A DNA stretch of 19,530 bases, from assembly GCA_004000625.1 (NCBI GenBank), contig SAUS01000050.1, positions 1 through 19,530 on the forward strand, in the 5' to 3' direction. Shown here piece by piece: positions 6,290 through 12,666 of this stretch. The stretch comes from Candidatus Cibiobacter qucibialis. Lineage in GTDB: Bacteria > Bacillota > Clostridia > Oscillospirales > Ruminococcaceae. The position numbers were made by a program, and so were the translations under genes. The notes below the pieces were generated by a model, which worked only from the letters and a program-made list of their open reading frames with translations, made no database searches and had not been told where the DNA came from. Each line of letters begins with the position of its first letter. Position 1 is the stretch's first letter.

Positions 6290-7204
6290 CTAGTCCTCAC
6301 CGGACGGATCAGCCACCTCGGCGGCCTGCTCAGGGTCATACTGCCCCAGCAGCCCGGCGAACTGCTGCAGCTGCGCATCAGAATAAAATGCAATGTGCAG
6401 CATGCCCTTGCCGCCCTTGTAGTCCACATGCACTTCACTGCCGGTGGTCTCTTTCAGGGCACCCTCCACCTCCACGGCAAGCACCGGGCGGGTAAAGGCA
6501 TCCTCTTCCTTGGCGGGCTTCGGCGGCTTGGACATTTTGCGGCACAACGCTTCGGCCTGGCGTACGCTCATATCCTTAGCAATGATCTGGTCCGCCGCGG
6601 CGGACATCTGCTCCGGTGAGCCAAGGCTTAACAGCGCTTTGGCATGGCCCGCGCTGATGTCCCCTGTCCGCACCTGATCCCGCACATACTCCGGCAGGTT
6701 CAGAAGGCGCATGGCGTTGGTAATGGCGCTGCGGCTTTTGCCCAGCCGCTTGGCAGCTTCTTCCTGCGTTAAGCCATAGCGCTCGATCAGCTTTTTGCAG
6801 CCCTCAGCCACTTCAATGGGGTCCAGGTCCTCGCGCTGTAAGTTTTCAATCAGGGCCAGCGCAGCGGCCTGTTCGTCGGTCACATCTTTGATCAAAACCG
6901 GAACTTCATCCAGCCCGGCCATGCGCGCGGCACGCCAGCGGCGCTCACCCGCAATGATCACATAGCCCGGCCCGGTCTTTTTGGCGCGCACCGCAATGGG
7001 CTGCAGCAGGCCGTTTTCGCCAATGCTCTCTGCCAGGGCCGCCATGGCGTCCTCGTCAAAGTTCTTGCGCGGCTGGTCGGGGTCCGGTTCGATCTCCCGC
7101 ACAGGCAGGCGGGTCAGATCCGGGCTAGCATCTTCGGTCATGGGCAGGTCTTCAAACAGGCTGTCCAGCCCTTTGCCAAGGCCGCCCAATTTGCGTTTTG
7201 CCAT
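6290..7204 (-). CDS. parB: Chromosome-partitioning protein ParB (Spo0J)
   Basis: This is the CTP-dependent DNA clamp that loads at parS and spreads, organising the origin region and recruiting condensin. It has 304 residues. The start MAKRKLGGLGKGLDSLF is the conserved ParA-stimulating tail. The CTPase core has GERRWRAAR (86-94) and ENLQRED (120-126). The helix-turn-helix lies at about 146-167 (TQEEAAKRLGKSRSAITN), followed by ISAGHAKALL (183-192). The C-terminal dimerisation domain is at about 240-290. GGGAAAGGGAAG precedes the ATG. It lies 36 bases after parA, as an operon. Two parS palindromes for it are present, at 8117-8132 and 10527-10542. Confidence 0.96.
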   Translation of the reverse strand: MAKRKLGGLGKGLDSLFEDLPMTEDASPDLTRLPVREIEPDPDQPRKNFDEDAMAALAESIGENGLLQPIAVRAKKTGPGYVIIAGERRWRAARMAGLDEVPVLIKDVTDEQAAALALIENLQREDLDPIEVAEGCKKLIERYGLTQEEAAKRLGKSRSAITNAMRLLNLPEYVRDQVRTGDISAGHAKALLSLGSPEQMSAAADQIIAKDMSVRQAEALCRKMSKPPKPAKEEDAFTRPVLAVEVEGALKETTGSEVHVDYKGGKGMLHIAFYSDAQLQQFAGLLGQYDPEQAAEVADPSGED

Positions 7205-7240
7205 TCACACACTTCCCTTTCCCAAACAGGAAAACCAGGG

Positions 7241-8008
7241 TCATTCCCGCTCGTTATTTTCCAAAAATTCACGCGCCATGGCCATATAGGCTTCGCTGCC
7301 CTTGCCGTTCGGCTCGTAAAAATTGATGGGCATACCAAAACTGGGCGCTTCCGAAAGGCGCACAGTGCGCGGCACAACGGTTTTGTAAACCTTGTTGCCA
7401 TAGTACTTTTTGACCTGTGCAACCACCTGCATGGTTAAGTTGAACCGGCCGGAGTACATGGTAAACACCACGCCCTCAATGTCCAGGTAATGGTTGTATT
7501 TTTTGCGCACGATCTTTAAGGTATTCATCAGCTCCGAAAGCCCCTCCAGCGCATAATACTCGCACTGAATGGGGATCAGCACCGTATCGCAGGCGCAAAG
7601 ACCGTTGACGGTCAGCAGATCCAGCGAGGGCGGGCAGTCAATGAACACATAATCGTACAAAGGAATCAGCGGTGCCAGGATGCTGCGCAGGCGGTTTTCG
7701 CGCCGGGGCAGCTCCACCAGCTCCACCACAGCACCGGCCAGCTGCGTGTTGGAAGCAATCAGGTCTGCGTTGAACTTGGTGTGAACGATGGCCTGCCGAA
7801 CGTCATCATCGTTGATCAGGCAGGTGTAAATGTTGGATTGCTGGCCTTTTTTTGCAACGCCGTAACCCGAGGTGGTATTGCCCTGCGGGTCAAGGTCAAC
7901 CACGAGAACCTTTTTGCCCAGCGCAGCCACGCAGGAAGAAAGGTTGACGCAGGTGGTCGTTTTGCCAACGCCGCCCTTTTGGTTTGCGATTGCAATTACT
8001 TTTGCCAT
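7241..8008 (-). CDS. parA: Chromosome-partitioning ATPase ParA (Soj)
   Basis: This is the deviant Walker-type ATPase that works with ParB in origin segregation and, in Bacillus, controls DnaA. It has 255 residues. The deviant Walker A is KGGVGKTT (11-18) with signature lysine 11, switch I contains DLDPQGN (38-44), and Walker B is VFIDCPPS (121-128). The short N-terminus lacks the extra DNA-binding domain of plasmid type Ia ParA, as expected for a chromosomal Soj. The ATG at 8008 is preferred over the in-frame ATG at 8020, because the latter is part of the GGAGGG ribosome binding site of the former. The gene is first in a parA-parB(-serS) unit. A good promoter lies at 8051-8079, with parS 38 bases upstream of the -35 box. 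Confidence 0.96.
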   Translation of the reverse strand: MAKVIAIANQKGGVGKTTTCVNLSSCVAALGKKVLVVDLDPQGNTTSGYGVAKKGQQSNIYTCLINDDDVRQAIVHTKFNADLIASNTQLAGAVVELVELPRRENRLRSILAPLIPLYDYVFIDCPPSLDLLTVNGLCACDTVLIPIQCEYYALEGLSELMNTLKIVRKKYNHYLDIEGVVFTMYSGRFNLTMQVVAQVKKYYGNKVYKTVVPRTVRLSEAPSFGMPINFYEPNGKGSEAYMAMAREFLENNERE

Positions 8009-8050
8009 TTTACCCTCCATGTATCGTTTGGAACCGCCAAGAACTTATTT

Positions 8051-8079
8051 ATTATAACACAGCAGCCCCTTTTGTGGAA
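8051..8079 (-). promoter_or_regulatory. Putative parA promoter
   Basis: On the - strand, TTCCAC (8079-8074) is followed after 17 bases by a perfect TATAAT (8056-8051). The -35 box is weak but the spacing is ideal. The leader to the parA ATG would be about 36 bases. The parS site directly upstream suggests that ParB binding or spreading could repress this promoter (inference). Confidence 0.65.
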
Positions 8080-8106
8080 GTCCTAACCCCCAAAAACACA
8101 AAAAAT

Positions 8107-8142
8107 CCCCCCGGAATGTTCCACGTGGAACATTCCCGGGGG
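8107..8142. promoter_or_regulatory. parS site upstream of parA, inside a longer palindrome
   Basis: TGTTCCACGTGGAACA at 8117-8132 is a perfect 16-bp palindrome and close to the Bacillus parS consensus TGTTTCACGTGAAACA. The symmetry extends with no mismatch to 8113-8136. With a single mismatched pair it then reaches 8107-8142, flanked by C and G runs. Known role of the motif: ParB (Spo0J) loading. Noc-type sites (ATTTCCCGGGAAAT) were not found here. Confidence 0.93.
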
Positions 8143-8248
8143 GAAAAAGCGCAGGAAGAGACAGTGTGCCCCTAAATATATAACAAGAAAACTGCATTGG
8201 TAAGGCGTGCAGAATGTTTATTATGCGCTGCAAACATAGAAATTGTCC

Positions 8249-8660
8249 TGTAGGGCGGGATGCCCTTCATCCCGCCGCAACCTTGCCTTGCTTGTGCATT
8301 ATAAATTTTGTGATGTGCCTGACGTCAATTTGTAGGGGACGATGAGCCTTTGCTATGGCAACACCGCACAATTCCCGCCTGACGGCTTAAGCACCGCTCC
8401 GACGGCTGCGGCACGGCATCTGCGTTGCCAAAATGCTCGATAAGACATCCAGTATTATCTGCGCTTTTGGCCTAGCAGCTGCCGCACCTCGCTCGCCGTA
8501 TCAGCACTTAGAATTATGCGGTATTGCCCTATATATTTCACCGCGTCATTCGAAGTACAGCGGCGGGCGTACGATGTGTGGGCCTATGGGTGGAATGTAT
8601 AGTAAATATTGATTACCCATTATAAAATGCACTTGTAGGGAACGGTCTATCCTCGCACTA
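8249..8660. repeat. Fragments of second dispersed repeat family
   Basis: Three TGTAGGG starts occur at 8249-8255, 8331-8337 and 8634-8640, the first leading into a perfect 9-bp hairpin (8254-8276). The 17-mer GGCGGGCGTACGATGTG at 8562-8578 is found in exact reverse complement at 17061-17077, also next to a CTGTAGAG start (17041). This looks like debris of a short GC-rich hairpin repeat. No coding potential is present. Confidence 0.55.
8356..8529 (+). repeat. Hairpin repeat family 1, copy D (174-bp long form)
   Basis: This is the longest copy in the window. The ends GGCAACACCGCACAATTC (8357-8374) and GAATTATGCGGTATTGCC (8511-8528) are imperfect inverted repeats. The inner parts also pair imperfectly (TGCGGCA...TTGCCAAAA near 8407-8433 with TTTTGGCC...TGCCGCA near 8465-8486), so the whole unit can fold back. 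It is flanked by TA on both sides (8354-8355, 8530-8531). The centre (about 8434-8464) is the loop and is absent from copies B and C. It has no open reading frame of note. Confidence 0.93.
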
Positions 8661-8787
8661 CCAGAAAAGTGCAAGTTCATCACAAATATTTTATGTGTCC
8701 ATCCAGCCATCCCCGAAAATCATATATAATCCACGGACAGCCACGAACCTAATCTTATGCCCCCACCCTACCTCCAATTCCGCATTT

Positions 8788-9732
8788 CTAATTCCTAATT
8801 TCGCATTCGCCCAAACTCCTAACTAACTCATCCTCTTCCCCAAGGCTGCTTCCTTCCCCGCTCGGCATCTCCGGCTCATGGCACGCCGGCAGCGTGTTGG
8901 GCACGGGCAGCGGTGCAGGGGTAGCGGTGGGGATGCGTACCGTGTATTCCAAAAATCCATCCGCTTGCTCACAGCTGGTCACGGCGGGAATGCCCCGCTG
9001 GGTCATCAGGTCAACCGCGTGCTGTAAGGTGTTTACAAACAGCCGCACATCCCCCACCATCGGCACCGTGCTGCGGCAGGGGCCGGGGGTGTCTTTGGGG
9101 GCAGCCAGCATGGCGTCCACCAGACGGTCGGCTTCCCGCACACTCAGCTTGTCCCGTGCAATCTTTTCCAGCGCGGCGGTGCGGCGGCTTTCCGGCAGGC
9201 GCAGTACAGCGCGGGCGTGGCGCTCGGTCAGACCGGCAGCGGTGCAGAGCTGCTGCTGGGCGGTAGTCAGGGTAAGTAAGCGCAGCTTGTTGGCCAGCGC
9301 GGGCTGGCTTAACCCCAGGCGGCGTGCAGCTTCGGCCTGGGTGCAGTTCCAAAGCCGGATCACCTCCCGGATGCCCCTTGCCGCATCAAAGGCATCCAGT
9401 TGGGCGCGCTGTAAATTTTCCAGCAGCCCCAGCGCAGCGGTTTCGCTGTCGTCAAAGTCCTGAATGATGGCCGGGATGCGTTCCAGCTTCGCCAGGCGGC
9501 AGGCCCGCAGCCGCCGCTCCCCTGCCACAAGCTGGTACTTGTGGTAGCCTGTCTTGCGCACGCTGATGGGCTGCAGCAGCCCGTTCTGTAAAATGCTGAC
9601 AGCCAGCGCCGCAATCTCGGTTTCATCAAAGGCGGTGCGCGCCTGGAACGGCGATGGCTCGATCTGCTCCACCGGCAGTAAAATAATTTTGCCGGGTTTC
9701 TGATTGGCGGCTTTTTTATCCGGTTTGGACAT
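8788..9732 (-). CDS. noc: Nucleoid occlusion protein Noc (ParB paralogue)
   Basis: This ParB-family CTPase in Bacillus binds Noc sites and membranes to keep the division septum off the nucleoid. It has 314 residues from the chosen ATG. The CTPase core has GERRLRACR (71-79) and ENLQRAQLD (105-113). The helix-turn-helix (131-152) reads TQAEAARRLGLSQPALANKLRL, and LTERHARAVLRL (168-179) is typical of Noc rather than Spo0J. The C-terminal block VRLFVNTLQHAVDLM (229-243) matches the Noc dimerisation domain. The ATG at 9732 follows GGAGGGAG; the longer frame from 9807 would begin inside a terminator and is rejected. The N-terminus MSKPDKKAANQKPGK is lysine-rich and lacks the amphipathic membrane helix of Bacillus Noc. 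The last residues (ECEIRN) come from low-complexity DNA. It is read toward parA. Confidence 0.9.
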   Translation of the reverse strand: MSKPDKKAANQKPGKIILLPVEQIEPSPFQARTAFDETEIAALAVSILQNGLLQPISVRKTGYHKYQLVAGERRLRACRLAKLERIPAIIQDFDDSETAALGLLENLQRAQLDAFDAARGIREVIRLWNCTQAEAARRLGLSQPALANKLRLLTLTTAQQQLCTAAGLTERHARAVLRLPESRRTAALEKIARDKLSVREADRLVDAMLAAPKDTPGPCRSTVPMVGDVRLFVNTLQHAVDLMTQRGIPAVTSCEQADGFLEYTVRIPTATPAPLPVPNTLPACHEPEMPSGEGSSLGEEDELVRSLGECEIRN

Positions 9733-9804
9733 ATGGCTTCTCCCTCCCCCGCACAGGCAATAAAAAAGCCTGTGCTTGCCTTTTATCAAAAGCATAGCAC
9801 AGGC
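9733..9804 (-). promoter_or_regulatory. Noc leader with three mutually pairing segments (possible attenuator)
   Basis: Read on the - strand, segment 1 is GCCTGTGC (9804-9797), segment 2 is GCACAGGC (9775-9768) followed by TTTTTTA, and segment 3 is GCCTGTGC (9758-9751), directly before GGGGGAGGGAG and the noc ATG. Segments 1+2 form an intrinsic terminator with an inner stem CTTTT/AAAAG. Segments 2+3 form a competing hairpin that removes the terminator. This is the layout of a terminator/antiterminator switch; no ligand or trigger is suggested by the sequence. Confidence 0.55.
9762..9804 (-). terminator. Intrinsic terminator after rsmG
   Basis: On the - strand, GCCTGTGC and GCACAGGC (9804-9797 with 9775-9768) form an 8-bp GC-rich stem, extended inside by CTTTT/AAAAG and followed by TTTTTT (9767-9762). 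It should end the mnmG-rsmG transcript 64 bases after the rsmG stop and separates that unit from noc. Confidence 0.85.
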
Positions 9805-9867
9805 CAAACCGGTTAGAAAGAAAATTCGTTCGCCGCAATTCGAGGTAAAATCCGGAGTTTTGTTAAA

Positions 9868-10572
9868 TTAAAGAGGCTTTTTTGCAATTTTTCCGCCGTT
9901 GCGGGGGTAAGCTGTCGGCGTTTGCGAAATCTTTTTGCAAACCACCAGCCGCCGCTCGCTGCCGTCCGGCAGGGTGAACGCGCGGGTATCGCCGTAGACA
10001 CCGCCCAGCTTTTTCAGGGCGGCAGCGGAACCGCCCAACTCAGCATCCGCATCAGGGCCTTTCATTGCAATGAACACCCCGCCAACCCGCACAAGCGGCA
10101 GGCAGTATTCGCACAGCACCGGCAGGGCGGCTACCGCACGGGCGCTGGCGATATCAAACTGTTCACGCCAGATTTTGCGGGCGGCTTCCTCTGCGCGCTC
10201 CTTGGCGAACTCTACCCCCGTCAGGCCAAGTTCCCCGCACAGGTACTTCAAAAAGTCCACCCGCTTGCCGGTGGGCTCCATCAGGGTCAGCTGCAAATCC
10301 GGCTTGAAAATTTTTGCCACCACACCGGGGAACCCTGCCCCGGTGCCAACGTCCACCAGTTTGCCGGTTACTTCCGGCTGGGCGGCAAACAGCAGGCTGT
10401 CCGCAAAATGGCGGTCCTCAATGCCCTCCGGGCTGGTGATGGCCGTCAGGTTCACCTTCTGGTTGTAATCCACCAGAATTTCCGCATAGCGGTCCAGCAG
10501 GTCCAGCTGGGCACCGCTCAGCACAATGTTCCACGTGGAACATTTTTGTGCAAGGCGTTCTTTATCGATCAT
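9868..10572 (-). CDS. rsmG: 16S rRNA (guanine(527)-N7)-methyltransferase
   Basis: RsmG (GidB) methylates N7 of G527 in 16S rRNA using S-adenosylmethionine; its loss gives low-level streptomycin resistance in many bacteria. It has 234 residues, matching the usual 210-240. The SAM-binding glycine loop VDVGTGAGFPG lies at 73-83, preceded by NLTAIT (41-46) and DRHFADSL (53-60). The acidic strand end plus GKRVDFL follows at 98-108. An SxRAVA-type block (ASARAVA) comes later. AAGGAG lies five bases before the ATG. It follows mnmG by 51 bases and shares its transcript. A complete parS site (10527-10542) is embedded in codons 11-16. Confidence 0.96.
   Translation of the reverse strand: MIDKERLAQKCSTWNIVLSGAQLDLLDRYAEILVDYNQKVNLTAITSPEGIEDRHFADSLLFAAQPEVTGKLVDVGTGAGFPGVVAKIFKPDLQLTLMEPTGKRVDFLKYLCGELGLTGVEFAKERAEEAARKIWREQFDIASARAVAALPVLCEYCLPLVRVGGVFIAMKGPDADAELGGSAAALKKLGGVYGDTRAFTLPDGSERRLVVCKKISQTPTAYPRNGGKIAKKPL
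10527..10542. promoter_or_regulatory. parS site inside the rsmG coding sequence
   Basis: TGTTCCACGTGGAACA is a perfect 16-bp palindrome, identical to the site at 8117-8132. It lies in rsmG codons 11-16 (Cys-Ser-Thr-Trp-Asn-Ile). Two identical 16-mers 2.4 kb apart in the noc/parAB neighbourhood are very unlikely by chance, which makes ParB binding a confident reading. Confidence 0.93.
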
Positions 10573-10623
10573 ATAAGCTCCTTTATTGGCTTTTGCGTAT
10601 TATAAAAAGGAAGTATCCAGCCC

Positions 10624-12513
10624 TTATTCTGCCGCCGCAGTCTTCCCTGCTTTCATCAGGGCAATGCTCAGCTGGGCCAGGTCGCTGGGGCTTACACCAG
10701 GAATGCGTCCGGCCTGTGCCAGCGTGCGGGGGCGAATCTTCGCCAGCTTTTCGCGGGCTTCCAGCGTCACGGTTTCCAGCGGGGCGTAATCAAAGTCATC
10801 GGGGATCACCACATTTTCGTGGCGCTGTACCTCGTGGATAGCGCGCTGCTCACGGGCAATATAACCGGCATAGCGGATCTCGGTTTCAATGCGCAAGGCC
10901 ATGGCAGCACTCACATCCTGCCCGCGGCCAATCACCTTGGCCAGCAGCTCATAGTGTACGCCGGGCCGCTTGAGCAGCTCCGCCGCCGTGCCGCCGGATT
11001 CACCCAGCGTTTCCAGCACTTCCGGCGGGGCAACGGTGCGCAGCTCCGCCAGCGGAACCTTGGTGGTTTCCAGCCGGTGCAGCTCGGCCTTTTTCACTTC
11101 CATGTCGTGGGTGAACGCCGCCCAGCGGGTGTCGTCCACAAGGCCGTATTCCCGGCCAATGGGGGTCAGGCGCTCATCGGCGTTGTCCTGCCGCAGGCTC
11201 AGGCGGTACTCGCTGCGGCTGGTCATCATGCGGTAGGGGTCCATCACGCCCTTGGTTACTAGGTCGTCCACCAGCGTGCCAAGATAGGAAGTATGCCGTG
11301 CCAGCACCAGCTCGCTCTTGCCCAGAGCCTGGCGGGCGGCGTTCAGGCCGGCCAGCAGGCCCTGCGCGGCGGCTTCCTCATAGCCGGAAGTTCCGTTGAA
11401 CTGCCCTGCCCCGTACATGCCGCCGATCACTTTGCTTTCCAGCGTGGGCAGCATGCTGGTGGGGTCCACACAGTCATACTCGATGGCATAAGCCGGGCGC
11501 ATGATCTCCAGGTTCTCAAACCCCTTGATGGTGCGGTACATGGCATTCTGCACGGCTTCCGGCAGGGAGGAACTCATCCCCTGCAGGTACATCTCCTCGG
11601 TGTCCTCGCCGCAGGGCTCCACAAACACCGGGTGGCGTTCCTTGCCCTTAAAGCGCACCACCTTATCTTCAATCGAAGGGCAGTACCGCGGGCCGACACC
11701 CTGAATGTCCCCGCCGTACAGCGGCGAGCGGCTCAGATTGTCCAGGATGACCTTGTGGGTCTCCGGGTTGGTGTAAGCAATGTAGCAGTCCACCTTGTTG
11801 TGCATCGGCTTGTGGGTCATAAAGCTGAACGGCTGCAGCAGCTCGTCCGGGTCGCCGGGCTGGCAGTCCAGCTTGCTGAAGTCAATGCTACGGCGGTGTA
11901 CGCGGGCCGGGGTGCCGGTCTTGAAGCGGCGCAGCGGCACCCCGTGGGCCGTCAGATCCTTGGTCAGCGCGGTGGCCGCATGGGTGCCGTCCGGGCCGCC
12001 GTCATAGTGGGCTTCGCCTACAAAAATGCGCCCGCCCAGCGCTGTGCCGGTGGCAATCACCACGCACTTGCAGCTGTAATAGCCGCCCAGCGCCGTTACC
12101 ACCCCGCACACATGGCCATCCTGCACATCCAGCCGCACGATCTCTGCCTGGTGAATCTCCAGGTTGGGGGTCAGCTCCAGCGCATGCTTCATCCACATGT
12201 GGTAGCGCTTGCGGTCGGTCTGCACGCGCAGGCTGTGTACCGCGGGGCCTTTGCCGCGGTTCAGCATCCGGCTCTGCAAAAAGGTGGCGTCCGCCGCAAT
12301 GCCCATCAGACCGCCCAGCGCATCGATCTCCCGCACCAGATGCCCCTTGGCTGTGCCGCCAATGGACGGGTTGCAGGGCATGTTGCCGATAAAATCCAAT
12401 GTCAACGTAAAGATCGCCGTCTTGGCGCCAAGCATGGCTGCCGCATGGGCGGCTTCAATTCCGGCGTGTCCGGCACCCACCACGACCACATCATAATTTC
12501 CCAAAAAATCCAT
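10624..12513 (-). CDS. mnmG: tRNA uridine-5-carboxymethylaminomethyl modification enzyme MnmG
   Basis: MnmG (GidA) is the FAD- and NADH-using partner of MnmE that builds the cmnm5 group on wobble uridine 34 of several tRNAs. It has 629 residues, the normal length. The FAD-binding Rossmann motif GAGHAGIEAA lies at 13-22. The family blocks TLDFIGNMPCNPSIGG (about 38-53) and KGPAVHSLRVQTDR (about 88-101) are intact, as are FNGTSGYEEAAAQG and the C-terminal IPGVSPSDLAQL, the MnmE-contact region. A promoter is seen at 12567-12595 and a mnmE terminator just upstream, so mnmG starts its own unit with rsmG rather than being cotranscribed with mnmE. A GAGG ribosome site lies ten bases before the ATG. 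Confidence 0.97.
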   Translation of the reverse strand: MDFLGNYDVVVVGAGHAGIEAAHAAAMLGAKTAIFTLTLDFIGNMPCNPSIGGTAKGHLVREIDALGGLMGIAADATFLQSRMLNRGKGPAVHSLRVQTDRKRYHMWMKHALELTPNLEIHQAEIVRLDVQDGHVCGVVTALGGYYSCKCVVIATGTALGGRIFVGEAHYDGGPDGTHAATALTKDLTAHGVPLRRFKTGTPARVHRRSIDFSKLDCQPGDPDELLQPFSFMTHKPMHNKVDCYIAYTNPETHKVILDNLSRSPLYGGDIQGVGPRYCPSIEDKVVRFKGKERHPVFVEPCGEDTEEMYLQGMSSSLPEAVQNAMYRTIKGFENLEIMRPAYAIEYDCVDPTSMLPTLESKVIGGMYGAGQFNGTSGYEEAAAQGLLAGLNAARQALGKSELVLARHTSYLGTLVDDLVTKGVMDPYRMMTSRSEYRLSLRQDNADERLTPIGREYGLVDDTRWAAFTHDMEVKKAELHRLETTKVPLAELRTVAPPEVLETLGESGGTAAELLKRPGVHYELLAKVIGRGQDVSAAMALRIETEIRYAGYIAREQRAIHEVQRHENVVIPDDFDYAPLETVTLEAREKLAKIRPRTLAQAGRIPGVSPSDLAQLSIALMKAGKTAAAE

Positions 12514-12566
12514 AATCTCTATGCCTCAAATCAAAACTCTTTGATGGAAGAAATTTTCGTCACTTC

Positions 12567-12595
12567 ATTGTATCACAGCCGCGCCCGGAACACAA
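12567..12595 (-). promoter_or_regulatory. Putative mnmG-rsmG promoter
   Basis: On the - strand, TTGTGT (12595-12590) is followed after 17 bases by TACAAT (12572-12567), with a TGA just before the -10 box. It starts right after the mnmE terminator and gives a leader of about 45 bases to the mnmG ATG. Confidence 0.6.
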
Positions 12596-12644
12596 TAAAA
12601 GAGCGCCTGCCCCCGCAGAAAATAGCGGGTAAACAGGCGCTCTT
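12594..12644 (-). terminator. Intrinsic terminator after mnmE
   Basis: An 11-bp perfect inverted repeat (AAGAGCGCCTG at 12644-12634 on the - strand, with CAGGCGCTCTT at 12609-12599) encloses a second stem CCCGC/GCGGG. On the - strand it is followed by TTTTATTG. It lies 23 bases after the mnmE stop. Confidence 0.8.
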
Positions 12645-12666
12645 GAAACGCAGAAGAACAGGTGGG

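Larger units (their letters stand above)
8143..8787. other. Gene-free repeat-rich intergenic region between parA and noc
   Basis: No coding frame is credible in these 645 bases. They contain repeat copy D (8356-8529) and several fragments of a second repeat family: TGTAGGG at 8249, 8331 and 8634, a perfect hairpin GGCGGGATG/CATCCCGCC at 8254-8276, and GGCGGGCGTACGATGTG at 8562-8578. The last part (8680-8787) is AT-rich low-complexity sequence that runs into the 3' end of noc. No terminator for noc is evident. Confidence 0.7.

Noticed and set aside
8132..8140. CATTCCCGGG as a Noc binding site
   Set aside because: It shares only part of ATTTCCCGGGAAAT and lacks the second arm; it is explained by the parS flanking palindrome.
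8143..8787. CRISPR array or tRNA in the repeat-rich gap
   Set aside because: There are no regularly spaced direct repeats and no tRNA cloverleaf with T-loop consensus; the repeats are inverted and of different families.
9733..9807. Longer noc start giving 25 extra residues
   Set aside because: The extension reads through an intrinsic terminator and the ribosome site of the internal ATG at 9732, which has a strong Shine-Dalgarno sequence.
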